Of a DNA stretch of 64,000 bases, positions 1 through 10,307 are shown piece by piece. Source of the stretch: Deinococcus gobiensis I-0 (GTDB taxonomy: Bacteria; Deinococcota; Deinococci; Deinococcales; Deinococcaceae). The translations under genes and the position numbers were made by a program. Numbering within the stretch: the first letter of the stretch is position 1; every line of letters starts with the position of its first letter. The stretch spans positions 1,346,501 through 1,410,500 of the forward strand of contig NC_017790.1 of NCBI RefSeq assembly GCF_000252445.1, written 5' to 3'. A model generated the notes under the pieces. That model ran no database searches and was not told where the DNA came from. It saw only the letters and a program-made list of their open reading frames with translations.

Positions 1-1393
1 CCAGAATGTCGCGCTCGGGCGGGTACTTCAGGGGGCTGGCCTGCGTCTGGCGCGAGTTCAGGGCCACCGCGAAGGTCACCGGCCCGATGCGCCCCAGGTA
101 CATCAGGACCGTCAGGATGAGCAGGCCCGCGTCGTTGATCTTGGGCGTGGTGTTCATGCTCAGGCCGACCGTGGCGGCGGCGCTCACGGTCTCGAACAGC
201 AGGTGCGTGAAGTCCAGCCTGGGGTTCGTGACCAGCAGTCCGAAAAAGGCGCTGAAGACGAGCAGGGTGTAGATGGTCGTGATCGTCCCGGCGCGCACCA
301 CGTTCTCCGGCACCACCCGCCGCCCGAAGGCGATGAGTTCGGTGCGGCCCCGGATCAGGTTCCAGGCGCTGCCGACCAGGATGGCGAAGGTGCTCGTCTT
401 GATGCCGCCGCCGGTCGAGCCGCTGTTGGCCCCGATGAACATCAGCGCGATGGTCAGGAAGAGGCTCGCGCTGCTCAGGGCCTCGACGTTGATGGTGGCG
501 AAGCCCCCCGAGCGCGGCGTGACGCTCTGGAAAAAGGCCGCGAGCACCTTGCCCGGCGCCGAGAGCGGCCCCAGCGTGGCGGCACTGCCCCATTCCAGCG
601 CCAGGATGAGCAGGGTGCCGCCGAGCAGCAGCGCGCCCGTCATGGCGAGGGTCAGCTTGCTGTACACGAGTAGGCGGTTGCGCCTGGGCTCGCGCCAGTG
701 CGAGAGCACGTTGAGCTGCACCAGGAAGCCCAGGCCCCCCAGCACGATCTGCACGGCGATCACGCCGCTCACCAGGGGGTCCTGCACATACTGGGCCATG
801 CCGCCCAGCACCACCACGAAGCCCGCGTTGTTGTACGCGCTGACCGAATGGAACACCGCCTGATACAGCCCTTCGCCCCAGCCGAACTGCGGCACGAACC
901 GCAGGGCCAGCAGCGCCGCGCCCGCGACCTCGGCGACCAGGGTGTAGAGCATGATGGTCCACAGCAGCGACACCGCCCCGCCCACGTTCAGGGCGCTGAT
1001 CTGCTGCACGAGAAGCTGGCGCTCGCTGAAGTTCACCCGCCGCCCGGCCAGCAGCGCGAACAGCGTGCCGAAGGTGATGATGCCCAGCCCCCCCACCTGC
1101 GCGAGCAGGATGATGACGACCTGCCCCAGCCGCGTGAAGCCCTCGCCCGTGTCCACGACCACCAGCCCCGTGATGCAGATGGCGCTCGTGGCCGTGAACA
1201 GCCGCTCGACGAGGCTGAGCTGCGTGCCCGGCGTGAGCATGCCCGGCAACGAGAGCAGCGCCGTGCCCAGCGCGATGCCCAGCACGTAGGCCAGCGCGAT
1301 GAGTTGCGGCGGCGTGAAGCGCGAGATGACCGAGCGGCGCAGCCGCGTGCTCGGCAGGGGCAGGGAGGGCGGCAGGGGAGGCGGCAGACGCAC
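1..1393 (-). CDS. TrkH/KtrB-family potassium uptake protein (partial, C-terminus cut by window edge)
   Basis: Membrane subunit of a Trk/Ktr potassium uptake system. It forms the ion path and normally works with a cytosolic TrkA/KtrA gating subunit, not seen here. Read on the minus strand, 464 codons are visible. All four pore-loop signatures of the family can be recognised in order: ICITGL, AYNNAGFV, NSGSTGGGIKTST and AAATVGLSM, each between long hydrophobic segments. The visible end (PLKYPERDIL) matches the family's usual last residues, so only a few codons are lost. I chose GTG at 1393 because the two ATGs just upstream are out of frame and a CATGCT box ends six bases before it, giving a leaderless start. 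The start is divergent from the methyltransferase at 1467, so about 70 bp holds both promoters. Confidence 0.9.
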   Translation of the reverse strand, partial: MRLPPPLPPSLPLPSTRLRRSVISRFTPPQLIALAYVLGIALGTALLSLPGMLTPGTQLSLVERLFTATSAICITGLVVVDTGEGFTRLGQVVIILLAQVGGLGIITFGTLFALLAGRRVNFSERQLLVQQISALNVGGAVSLLWTIMLYTLVAEVAGAALLALRFVPQFGWGEGLYQAVFHSVSAYNNAGFVVVLGGMAQYVQDPLVSGVIAVQIVLGGLGFLVQLNVLSHWREPRRNRLLVYSKLTLAMTGALLLGGTLLILALEWGSAATLGPLSAPGKVLAAFFQSVTPRSGGFATINVEALSSASLFLTIALMFIGANSGSTGGGIKTSTFAILVGSAWNLIRGRTELIAFGRRVVPENVVRAGTITTIYTLLVFSAFFGLLVTNPRLDFTHLLFETVSAAATVGLSMNTTPKINDAGLLILTVLMYLGRIGPVTFAVALNSRQTQASPLKYPPERDIL

Positions 1394-1452
1394 CCGACCA
1401 GCATGGCATGCCCCAGCGAAGGACAGGCGCGCCGCCGGGGCACGGTGCGGGC

Positions 1453-1458
1453 TATACT
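1453..1458 (+). promoter_or_regulatory. TATACT -10 box, leaderless promoter of the methyltransferase gene
   Basis: A perfect TATACT hexamer ends eight bases before ATG 1467, so a transcript starting at the normal distance would begin at or next to the start codon. No Shine-Dalgarno sequence lies between. Confidence 0.7.
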
Positions 1459-1466
1459 GCCCTGTT

Positions 1467-2570
1467 ATGCCGCGCCCTGCCCGCTCCCCCCGCACGTCCT
1501 CCGGCCGCCCGACTTCCGGCTCCTCCTCCGGCAAGAGGGCCGCGCCGCGCGGCGACTTCCGCACCCGGCAGCCGGCCCACGAGTACGAACTGGAGGTGCT
1601 GCCGGGCCTGGAGGCCGTGGCCGCCACCGAACTGGCCGCCGTGCCCCTGGCGCGCGACGTGCGCGGCCTGCGGTTCTGGTATCCCGGCGACCCCGAGCGC
1701 CTGACCCGGCTGCGTTCGGCGGTGGCCGTCTACCGCGTGCAGGCCTGGGACGTGCCCCGCCCGCGCGGCCTGCTGGGCAACCAGCAGCTCGGCGAACTCG
1801 CGGCCTATCTGCGCGGGGTCGTGGAGGTGGGCGGCCAGCAGTCCTTCCGGATCAGCGCGGCCGGGCGCGAGTCGGCCGTCATGGAGCGCCTCGCCGCCGA
1901 ACTTCAGAATGCCCTCGAGCTGCCCCACGACCCCAAGGAGGGCGAACTCCTGATCCGGCTGCGGCCACAGGAGGGCGGTGACGGCTGGGAGGTGCTGGCC
2001 CGCATGACCCCCCGGCCCCTCTCGGCGCGCTCCTGGCGGGTGTGCAACCGGGGTGGCGGCCTGAACGCCACCATCGCCTACGCGGCCCACAAGCTGGCCG
2101 GACAGCGCGACGAGGACCGCATCTTCAATCCCATGTGCGGCAGCGGCACCCTGCTCGTCGAGCGGGCGCTGCTGGGGCCGTCGGCGGCGCTCGTCGGCGT
2201 GGACCTTGACGCGGAGGCGGTCGAGTGCAGCCGCGCCAACCTGCGGGCCGCCGGGCGCGAGGTCGAGGTGGCCCAGGTGGACGCCCTGCAGACCGGCTTG
2301 CCCGCGCGCAGCTTCGACCTCATCGTGGCCGACCTGCCCTGGGGCGACGCCATCGGCTCGCACCGTGCCAACGCCGCCCTGTACCCCGAGTTCCTCGCCG
2401 AGTCGCACCGCCTCCTGAGCCGCCGGGGCCGCCTGTGCGTCATCACCCACGAGATCCGGCTGTTCGAGCGCCTGCTTCAGGAGCAGGCCGGGCAGTGGCA
2501 CGCGCGCGAGCTGTTCCAGGTCTACAGCGGCGGCCACCACCCCAAGGCCTACCTGCTGCACAAGCCCTGA
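1467..2570 (+). CDS. THUMP-domain class I RNA methyltransferase (Trm14/TrmN/RlmL-like)
   Basis: 367-residue SAM-dependent methyltransferase, probably making N2-methylguanosine in tRNA or rRNA in the cytoplasm. The N-terminal half (about residues 30-165) looks like a THUMP RNA-binding module, starting with an ELEVLPGLEAVAATEL segment typical of that family. The C-terminal half has the Rossmann methyltransferase motifs: NPMCGSGTLLVE (motif with the conserved N-P-x-C-G-S-G), an acidic GVDLD for SAM ribose, and the catalytic DLPWG, which corresponds to the [ND]PP[YW] motif of N-methyltransferases. A low-complexity Ser/Arg/Gly N-terminus of about 30 residues precedes the THUMP part. ATG 1467 is preceded by TATACT and no ribosome binding site. 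The exact target nucleotide cannot be told from sequence. Confidence 0.85.
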   Translation: MPRPARSPRTSSGRPTSGSSSGKRAAPRGDFRTRQPAHEYELEVLPGLEAVAATELAAVPLARDVRGLRFWYPGDPERLTRLRSAVAVYRVQAWDVPRPRGLLGNQQLGELAAYLRGVVEVGGQQSFRISAAGRESAVMERLAAELQNALELPHDPKEGELLIRLRPQEGGDGWEVLARMTPRPLSARSWRVCNRGGGLNATIAYAAHKLAGQRDEDRIFNPMCGSGTLLVERALLGPSAALVGVDLDAEAVECSRANLRAAGREVEVAQVDALQTGLPARSFDLIVADLPWGDAIGSHRANAALYPEFLAESHRLLSRRGRLCVITHEIRLFERLLQEQAGQWHARELFQVYSGGHHPKAYLLHKP

Positions 2571-2594
2571 GCTGCGCTCCGTGCCCTCGCCCCT

Positions 2595-2622
2595 TTGCGG
2601 CCGTGCCCCGGCGTGATACACT
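2595..2622 (+). promoter_or_regulatory. Promoter of rpmH operon (TTGCGG - 16 bp - TACACT)
   Basis: A -35-like TTGCGG (2595-2600) and a -10-like TACACT (2617-2622) lie 16 bp apart. The expected start site near 2629 gives a leader of about 70 bases before rpmH, which unlike most genes here has a good ribosome binding site (AGGAG, 2686-2690). Confidence 0.55.
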
Positions 2623-2698
2623 CCCGGAGTTTGCCCTCTGACGGGGGCGCGTCCCCGCCTCTCCGGGCGCCGGGACCAGAGATCAAGGAGAAAGCAGC

Positions 2699-2842
2699 AT
2701 GAAGCGTACCTACCAACCCAACGTCCGCAAGCGGGCCAAGACCCACGGTTTCCGCGCCCGCATGAAGACCAAGGCTGGCCGCAACATCCTGGCGCGTCGC
2801 CGCGCCCGTGGTCGCCAGCAGCTCACCGTCAGCGACGAGTAA
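2699..2842 (+). CDS. rpmH: 50S ribosomal protein L34
   Basis: 47 residues, starting [18 protein letters not shown] and rich in Arg/Lys, which is diagnostic of L34 of the large ribosomal subunit. AGGAG at 2686-2690 lies eight bases before ATG. It is the first gene of the conserved rpmH-rnpA-yidD-yidC cluster; dnaA, often beside rpmH in other bacteria, is not here. The final 35 bases overlap the likely GTG start of rnpA. Confidence 0.97.
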   Translation: MKRTYQPNVRKRAKTHGFRARMKTKAGRNILARRRARGRQQLTVSDE

Positions 2843-3383
2843 GCGCCCACAGGGGAGCGGCCTCATCGCCACACCACCTCCAGACAGCGTCACGCAGGAG
2901 CGGCCTCGCCGCCCGGTGGCGCTGTCCTCGTTGCGCGGCGAGCGCGAATTCCGCAAGGTGCGCGCCCACGGCTCGCCCGTGCGTGGCCCGCTCTTTACCC
3001 TGCGGCTGGCCGAATATCGCCCACGTCACGGCGAGGTGTGGCGTCCGCGCGCCATCATCGGCATCGTGGTGCCCAAAAAGACCCTGAAGCGGGCGGTGGA
3101 CCGCAACCGTGCCCGCCGCCGCGTGCGCGAGGCGCTGCGGACCCTGCCCGGCGGCTTGCCGCCCTGCCGCGCCATCCTGATGCCGGCCCCGGGCGTTCTG
3201 ACCGTGCCCTTCACCGAGCTGCAAGACGCCCTGGCGCGGGCCCTGGCGCGCGCGCCAGGGCGCGGCGGCAAGGGGGGAGGGCGCCGGGGCGGGAACGCGG
3301 GGCGCTCCGGCACCGTATCCGGCAGCGTGACCGAGCCTTCTACGTCCCTGACGGTCCCGGTGCCTAGTGGAGAAGGGGCATGA
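2808..3383 (+). CDS. rnpA: Ribonuclease P protein component
   Basis: Protein subunit of RNase P, which trims the 5' leader of pre-tRNAs. The family core is clear: the [13 protein letters not shown] strand, then the RNR-type signature in [29 protein letters not shown]. The open frame begins after a TGA at 2763, so the gene cannot nest the whole of rpmH as described for Thermus. The earliest usual start is GTG 2808 inside rpmH (191 aa); GTG 2916 (155 aa) fits the family length better but has AGGAG 15 bases away, too far for a normal site. Neither start has a good ribosome binding site, which suggests coupling to rpmH. The C-terminal 50 residues are a Gly/Arg/Ser tail not seen in most RnpA. The end overlaps yidD by four bases. 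Confidence 0.92.
   Translation: MVASSSPSATSKRPQGSGLIATPPPDSVTQERPRRPVALSSLRGEREFRKVRAHGSPVRGPLFTLRLAEYRPRHGEVWRPRAIIGIVVPKKTLKRAVDRNRARRRVREALRTLPGGLPPCRAILMPAPGVLTVPFTELQDALARALARAPGRGGKGGGRRGGNAGRSGTVSGSVTEPSTSLTVPVPSGEGA
3241..3260. repeat. 20-bp perfect GC palindrome inside rnpA
   Basis: Bases 3241-3260 (CCCTGGCGCG then its exact reverse complement) form a perfect palindrome, extendable by one pair on each side. It encodes ARAPGR-type residues in the variable tail of rnpA. It could form a strong hairpin in mRNA between the conserved RnpA core and yidD. Confidence 0.6.
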
Positions 3384-3654
3384 CCCTGCCCGCCCGCCGC
3401 AGTTCCCTCGCGCGCGGCATGGTGCGCGCCGTGCGGGCCTACCAGCGCCGGCTCTCGCCCCTGAAGCCCGCACCGACTTGCCGTTTTAGCCCGAGCTGTT
3501 CCGAGTATGCTGCCCTGGCCATCGAACGTTTCGGCGCGGTGCGGGGCGGCTGGCTGGCCGCGTGGCGCGTCGCGCGCTGCAACCCCCTGGTGCTGGGCGG
3601 TTTCGACCCGGTGCCCGAGCATTTTCCCAAGCGTTCCACCCCCCCAACCAACAC

Positions 3655-3658
<4 letters not shown>
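3380..3658 (+). CDS. yidD: Membrane protein insertion efficiency factor YidD
   Basis: 92-residue small protein of the YidD family, thought to sit at the inner face of the membrane and help YidC-dependent insertion. The family core is plain: [17 protein letters not shown] followed by [15 protein letters not shown], with the conserved cysteines, and the RCNP near the end. It overlaps rnpA upstream by ATGA and yidC downstream by ATGA, so translation of the three genes is probably coupled. Confidence 0.95.
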
Positions 3659-5289
<1,631 letters not shown>

Positions 5290-5300
5290 GCGCCGAAAGT

Positions 5301-5347
5301 AAACGGAAAGCCGCCCGACCAGTTTCCGGTCGGGCGGCTTTCCGTTT
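5301..5347. terminator. Bidirectional terminator: 20-bp perfect inverted repeat
   Basis: Arms 5301-5320 and 5328-5347 are perfect reverse complements with a 7-base loop. The outer AAA/TTT ends supply a short U-run in both directions. It lies between convergent yidC (+) and the polyprenyl synthase gene (-), so it can serve both. Confidence 0.88.
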
Positions 5348-5393
5348 CGTCGAGCGGCTGGCAACACGCCCCTCAATCTCCTGAATGCTGCGC

Positions 5394-6368
5394 TCAGCGG
5401 CTGCGGTCGCGTTCGCGCTCGGCCAGGGCCGCCAGGGCGCTGCGGGCCTCCGAGGCAGGCAGCGCCCGGAGCGCCTCGGTCGCCATGCCCGCCCGGCGAC
5501 GGATCTCCTCGCGGGTGGCTTCGGCCGCGCCGTAGCGCGACACGAGGTCAAGAATCCGCGCCAGGTCGCCCTCCTGCGCGGCCCGGCGCTCCAGTACGGC
5601 GCGGACCTCGTCGCCGTCGGGGGTGTCCAGCAGCAGCAGCAGGGGATAGGTCGCCTTGCCCTCGCGCAGGTCGCCCCCGACCGGCTTGCCGATGAGTTCC
5701 TCCTCGCCGGTCAGGTCGAGCAGGTCGTCCTGAAGCTGGAAGGCCATACCGTACTCGCGTCCGAAGGTCGCCAGCGCCTCGTGCTCCCGGGGGGTGGCCC
5801 CCAGCAGCGTGGCGGGGGCACTGGCCGCCAGCTCGACCAGGGCGGCCGTCTTGCCGTGGATGACCCGGAAGTAGTGCTCGAAGGAGTAGTCGGCGTAGGA
5901 AGCCACCTGAAACTGCAACACCTCGCCCTCGCAGATGTCGCTGGCGGCCATGCCGAAAGCGCGCGTCAGGGCCGGAGCGCCGGGCAGACCGGCGAGCAGC
6001 GTGAGCAGCCGCGCGAGCATGAAGTCCCCGCTCATCACGCTGACCACGTTGCCGAAGCGCCGGAAGGCCGTCTGATGCCCGCGCCGGGTGTCGGAGTCGT
6101 CGATGAGGTCGTCGTGCAGCAGGCTGGCCGAGTGCAGCAGTTCGGTGCAGACCGCGAGGTCCAGCACGTCCGGCCAGCGCGGCTGCCCGGGGTGGACCCC
6201 AAGCGCCTGCGCCGCCAGCAGGCCGATCAGGGGCCGGGTACGCTTGCCCCCGGCGGTCTGGAGGTCGTCGCCGATGAGCTCGATGAATTCCACACGCGAC
6301 CGCAGCACCTCCCGCAGCCGCGTTTCGAAGGCCACGTCGGGGACGGTCAGGCTGGACACGCCGGTCAT
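5394..6368 (-). CDS. Polyprenyl (trans-isoprenyl) diphosphate synthase
   Basis: 324-residue all-helical prenyltransferase that adds isopentenyl diphosphate units to an allylic starter, probably making the long chain for menaquinone or carotenoid precursors. The first Asp-rich motif is LLHDDLIDDSDTRRG; the second is FQLQDDLLDLTG; GGKRTRP near residue 40 binds the diphosphate. The residues before the first motif (SASLLHDD, no bulky aromatic at -4/-5) suit a long-chain product, but chain length is a guess. ATG 6368 is chosen because AGTATA on the plus strand (TATACT on the gene strand) ends six bases upstream; in-frame codons further up would lie before the promoter box. Confidence 0.92.
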   Translation of the reverse strand: MTGVSSLTVPDVAFETRLREVLRSRVEFIELIGDDLQTAGGKRTRPLIGLLAAQALGVHPGQPRWPDVLDLAVCTELLHSASLLHDDLIDDSDTRRGHQTAFRRFGNVVSVMSGDFMLARLLTLLAGLPGAPALTRAFGMAASDICEGEVLQFQVASYADYSFEHYFRVIHGKTAALVELAASAPATLLGATPREHEALATFGREYGMAFQLQDDLLDLTGEEELIGKPVGGDLREGKATYPLLLLLDTPDGDEVRAVLERRAAQEGDLARILDLVSRYGAAEATREEIRRRAGMATEALRALPASEARSALAALAERERDRSR

Positions 6369-6374
6369 GCGCCG

Positions 6375-6380
6375 AGTATA
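6375..6380 (-). promoter_or_regulatory. TATACT -10 box, leaderless promoter of the polyprenyl synthase gene
   Basis: On the minus strand TATACT ends six bases before ATG 6368. It sets the start and rules out longer upstream readings. Confidence 0.7.
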
Positions 6381-6537
6381 GGGAGGCGCTTTGCCCCTGA
6401 CGAGGGGAAAACGTACCGGGCGCGGGCCCGGGCGGCGGGGCCGACTTGGGCTTTTCTTGGGGGAAACGGGGACCCGCCGCGGCGCGCCGCGTTTTGTCCC
6501 TCGCGCGTGGGGGGTCCGGCATGCTAAAAAACGTCTC

Positions 6538-7140
6538 ATGGAAAGCGTGGTTGCCCTCTTCCCCGAACCCCGGCAGGCGCAGGTGGCGCTCGAAGCCCTT
6601 CAGAGCCGGGGCTTCGAGCGCGAGCGTCTGGCCTTCGCCATGACCGACGTCGTGGCCGAGAACGATCTGGCCCAGGCCACCGGCGTGAGCCCCGAGGCGG
6701 GGTCGCCGGCCGGGGCCGCCGGGGTCATCCGGGGGTCGCTGCTGGGTCTGGCGGGCGGCCTCGCCATGACCACGCCCATCTGGATCCTGCTGCTCATCGT
6801 GCCCAGCACGCGCATCTTCGCCGACGGCGGCCTCGCGGGCATGCTGTTCGGGGCGCTGGGCGGTCTGGGCCTGGGCGGGCTGTTCGGCGCACTCTCGGGC
6901 ACCGATCACGGCGACTATGTCAAGCTGCTGCGCCGTCTGGGCGTGCCTGCCGTGCAGGCCGAGAAGTTCTATACCGGCATGAAGAACGGCTACGTGATGG
7001 TCATCGCCCGCGACCCCGACGGCGCGCGGGCCGACGAGGCCATGAACATCATGCGGCGCAGCGGCGCGGCCAAGCTCGACGACGCCTTCAGCCGCAAGGG
7101 AGCGCTCCAGAGCGAGCGCGTGCCCCAGACCGACCACTGA
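6538..7140 (+). CDS. Membrane protein with general-stress (YflT/DUF1269-like) character
   Basis: 200 residues. The N-terminus (VVALFPEPRQAQVALEALQSRGF) looks like the YflT/GsiB-region 'general stress' fold, in which a short alpha/beta domain scans a 'provide-dial' helix. The middle has two hydrophobic stretches, one flanked by a Gly zipper (GALGGLGLGGLFGALSG, about residues 100-120) of the kind found in membrane-inserted stress proteins. The C-terminal part repeats the alpha/beta pattern (VMVIARDPDGARADEAMNIMRRSGA). ATG 6538 follows a TGCTAAAAA box with seven bases between. Exact role unknown. Confidence 0.7.
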   Translation: MESVVALFPEPRQAQVALEALQSRGFERERLAFAMTDVVAENDLAQATGVSPEAGSPAGAAGVIRGSLLGLAGGLAMTTPIWILLLIVPSTRIFADGGLAGMLFGALGGLGLGGLFGALSGTDHGDYVKLLRRLGVPAVQAEKFYTGMKNGYVMVIARDPDGARADEAMNIMRRSGAAKLDDAFSRKGALQSERVPQTDH

Positions 7141-7166
7141 GCCGCCCCTTTCTGAGCCTGCGGCCG

Positions 7167-7191
7167 CTCCCACCCCGTCAAAGGGTGGGAG
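7167..7191 (+). terminator. Hairpin after the 6538-7140 gene
   Basis: CTCCCACCC (7167-7175) pairs perfectly with GGGTGGGAG (7183-7191) around a 7-base loop, followed by a short T-containing stretch. Placed 26 bases after the stop codon. Confidence 0.6.
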
Positions 7192-7234
7192 TTCGCTGTT
7201 CTGGCAGGCACGGGACCGCTACCCTGACGCCCAT

Positions 7235-7498
7235 ATGCGTCTGACTGCTCTGGTGATTGGAAACGTTCAGGGGGTCGGCTACCGGCGCTACGTGCAGCGC
7301 CACTGCCGTGACCTGAACCTGCGAGGCTACGCCGAAAACCTGACCGACGGCCGGGTGGAGGTCGTCGCCGAGGGCACGCAGGCCGACCTCGACCGTCTGC
7401 TGCACTGGCTGCGGCGCGGCCCACCCCACGCCCGTGTGCAGGAAGTCCAGACCCAGTACAGCGAGGCCACCGGCCTGAACGACTTCCACGTGTACTGA
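7235..7498 (+). CDS. acyP: Acylphosphatase
   Basis: 87-residue enzyme that hydrolyses acyl phosphates such as acetyl or carbamoyl phosphate. The first signature [11 protein letters not shown] carries the phosphate-binding loop and the catalytic Arg17; the second, [17 protein letters not shown], carries the catalytic Asn35. Full family length. TACCCT lies nine bases before ATG, with no ribosome binding site, so the mRNA is probably leaderless or nearly so. Confidence 0.95.
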   Translation: MRLTALVIGNVQGVGYRRYVQRHCRDLNLRGYAENLTDGRVEVVAEGTQADLDRLLHWLRRGPPHARVQEVQTQYSEATGLNDFHVY

Positions 7499-7515
7499 GG
7501 GACGTGGCCTGGAAA

Positions 7516-7557
7516 GGCTCCGGCCGGAGAAAGAGAAGACGTGCCCTGGCCGGAGCC
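7516..7557. terminator. Inverted repeat between convergent acyP and osmC-type genes
   Basis: GGCTCCGGCC (7516-7525) and GGCCGGAGCC (7548-7557) are perfect 10-bp arms around a 22-base loop. It sits between two convergent stop codons; no clear T-run, so termination function is inference. Confidence 0.5.
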
Positions 7558-7590
7558 GGGGCACGCTGTGTTGTTGTTCGGCGGGGCCGC

Positions 7591-8028
<438 letters not shown>

Positions 8029-8115
8029 GCGTCCACTCTATGCGGTGTGCGCCACAAATGTCTACCCTCTAGTAAGTAGGTGAGCGGATGCTCAAGGCCC
8101 CGCCGGACGACCCGC

Positions 8116-8121
8116 TAGACT
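8116..8121 (+). promoter_or_regulatory. TAGACT -10 box, leaderless promoter of the alpha/beta hydrolase gene
   Basis: TAGACT ends seven bases before ATG 8129. The string CGCTAGACTCGGG is repeated almost exactly before clpS (51821-51833), showing that box and its flanks are conserved between unrelated genes. Confidence 0.65.
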
Positions 8122-8128
8122 CGGGAGA

Positions 8129-8998
8129 ATGCAAGCCCAGAACTGGACGGTTCCCGGCGCGCCGGTCACGGGATACCTGTGGCCCGCCCCGGGAGAGGCG
8201 CGCGGCGCGGTACTCCTGACCCACGGTTTCGGGGAGTATGCCGGGCGCTACGTCTCGCGCTACCACGGCCTGATTCCGGCGCTGACGGCGCAGGGCCTGG
8301 ACGTGTACGCCTACGACCAGCGCGGTCACGGGGCCTCGGAGGGACGGCGCGCGGTGGTGGACCTGAACCTGCTGGTCGGGGACCACCTGCGCGCGCGGGA
8401 GGCGCTGCGGGGCCTGGACCGGCCTCTGTTCGCCTTCGGGCACAGCATGGGCGGGCTGATCACGGCGGCGAGCGCCGCGCGGGATCCGCGGGGCCTGCGT
8501 GGCGTGATCCTGTCGAGTCCGGCCCTGCTGGTCGGGGAAAACGAGCCGGTGTGGCTGCGCCGCCTCGCCCCCCTGATCGCCCGCGCCGCGCCGGGGCTGC
8601 CCGCCGCGCGGCTGGCGACGGGCGGGCTCTCGCGCCTGACCGCCGAGGTCGAGGCCTACGGGGCCGACGGGGAGGTGTATCGGGGCGGCGTGCCCGCCCT
8701 GAGCGGGGCCTCGATGCTGCGCCTGAGCGCCTCGCTGTGGGAGAGCTACGCCTCGTGGCGGCTGCCCACCCTGATCGTGCACGGCTCGGCCGACAAGATC
8801 ACCGATCCGCGCGGCAGTCGGCGTTTTGCCGGGGCCATCGCCTCGGCCGACAAGACCTATGTCGAGATCGAGGGGGGGTACCACGAACTCCTGAACGACG
8901 AGCCGCGCGACGAGGTCCGGGCGCTGATCCTCGAGTGGTTGCAGGCCAGAACCTCGCCCCAGAGCCGGGGCGAGCAGGCCGGGGCACAGCCGGGATAA
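8129..8998 (+). CDS. Alpha/beta hydrolase, monoacylglycerol-lipase type
   Basis: 289 residues of the serine-hydrolase 'hydrolase_4' group, whose known members cleave monoacylglycerols or lysophospholipids. Oxyanion region [13 protein letters not shown], nucleophile elbow FGHSMGG, acid in [11 protein letters not shown] and catalytic His in [10 protein letters not shown] are all present in the right order. No signal peptide, so cytosolic. The last 20 residues are Gln/Gly/Ala-rich and outside the fold. Confidence 0.9.
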   Translation: MQAQNWTVPGAPVTGYLWPAPGEARGAVLLTHGFGEYAGRYVSRYHGLIPALTAQGLDVYAYDQRGHGASEGRRAVVDLNLLVGDHLRAREALRGLDRPLFAFGHSMGGLITAASAARDPRGLRGVILSSPALLVGENEPVWLRRLAPLIARAAPGLPAARLATGGLSRLTAEVEAYGADGEVYRGGVPALSGASMLRLSASLWESYASWRLPTLIVHGSADKITDPRGSRRFAGAIASADKTYVEIEGGYHELLNDEPRDEVRALILEWLQARTSPQSRGEQAGAQPG

Positions 8999-9019
8999 GG
9001 CCTGTTCACGGCGCGGCGC

Positions 9020-10240
9020 TCAGGCGGCCACCGCGTCCGTAGCCCTGGGCAGGCGGATACCCAGCAGCGCCCCCAGGGCCATCACGACCATCACGGCGCC
9101 CACGCCGAAGGTCGCGGCCGGCCCCAGCCGGGCATACAGCTGCCCGCCGACCAGCGGCCCGGCCACCTGGGCCAGCTGGCCCACCGCCTGCGTGCCGCCC
9201 TGTACCCGGCCCTGTTCGCTGTCCGGGACGGCGAGCGAGATCAGGGTGGTCATGCAGGCGGTGTAGATGCCCTCGCCGAGCGCCAGCAGCGTCACGCCGA
9301 GGTAGACCCACAGGGCCAGGGGGCGCAGCGGTAAGAGCGCCAGCCCGGCCATCCCGGCCACGCCCAGGGCCAGGCCGGCGCGTGCCACCCGGCCCTCGCC
9401 CAGCGTGCGGATCAGGAAGGGCAGCAGCAGGCCCTGCGCCACGACGTCGCTCAATCCCGAGACCATCAGGACCGTGCCCACCTGTCCCGGTCCCCAGTGC
9501 AGGAGGTCGCGGGCCATGACCGGCAGGGCCACCTGCATCAGCGAGAAGGGGAGGATGAACAGCGCGCTCACGGTCACCAGGCGGCGCACCAGTGGGGCAG
9601 CGAGGGCCTGCCGCAGGTGCAGCAGCGGGTTGAGGTGGGCGAGCCCGAAATCGGGCCGGCGCTTTTCCGGGACCAGCGTCTCGGGGAGCGCGGCGCCCGC
9701 CCACAACAGGTTCAGCAGGGTCACGCCGGCCGCCACGAACACCGGCGTGCTGGTCCCGAAGTGCGCGAGCAGGCCGCCCACCGCCGGGCCCACGATCATG
9801 GCGGCGCCGACCGCCGCGCCCACCTGCCCGAACACCCGGGCGCGGTTTTCCTCGGAGGTGGTGTCGGCGATGTACGCGAACAGGGCGCCCATACCGCCCG
9901 CCGCCACGCCGTCCAGCACGCGGCCCAGGAACAGCATGGCGAGGCTGCCGCCGATGCCGAACAGCAGGTAGCCGGCGGCCGAGCCGAGCAGCGTGAGCAG
10001 GATGACCGGGCGGCGGCCGAAGGCGTCGCTCAGGGCGCCGAGCACCGGCGAGCCGAAGAAGGCCAGCAGGGAGGTGGTGGCGGCCAGCAGCCCGATCACC
10101 ACGCTCTGCTGGCCGGGGTCGGGCACGTAGCGCGCCGCGATGAAGGGCAGCACCGGAAACACGAGGGACAGACTGAGTCCGAACAGAAAGAGCGTGAACA
10201 GCAGGAGCGCGGTGGGCGGACGTTTGGGCAGGACGTTCAT
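9020..10240 (-). CDS. MFS transporter, TetA-like drug/solute exporter
   Basis: 406 residues with twelve predicted membrane segments. The loop 2-3 signature [13 protein letters not shown] is that of the DHA1/TetA group, and the second half repeats a related loop. Substrate cannot be told. TAGCCT ends six bases before ATG on the gene strand, so it has its own leaderless promoter even though the AraC-type regulator gene lies 67 bp upstream on the same strand. The neighbouring regulator is a candidate for its control. Confidence 0.88.
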   Translation of the reverse strand: MNVLPKRPPTALLLFTLFLFGLSLSLVFPVLPFIAARYVPDPGQQSVVIGLLAATTSLLAFFGSPVLGALSDAFGRRPVILLTLLGSAAGYLLFGIGGSLAMLFLGRVLDGVAAGGMGALFAYIADTTSEENRARVFGQVGAAVGAAMIVGPAVGGLLAHFGTSTPVFVAAGVTLLNLLWAGAALPETLVPEKRRPDFGLAHLNPLLHLRQALAAPLVRRLVTVSALFILPFSLMQVALPVMARDLLHWGPGQVGTVLMVSGLSDVVAQGLLLPFLIRTLGEGRVARAGLALGVAGMAGLALLPLRPLALWVYLGVTLLALGEGIYTACMTTLISLAVPDSEQGRVQGGTQAVGQLAQVAGPLVGGQLYARLGPAATFGVGAVMVVMALGALLGIRLPRATDAVAA

Positions 10241-10307
10241 GGGTCCAGGCTAGGAGCGGCGCCCGGCCGCGGCATTGGAAAAATGCGACAGCGCAGGCTG
10301 GCCCGCT

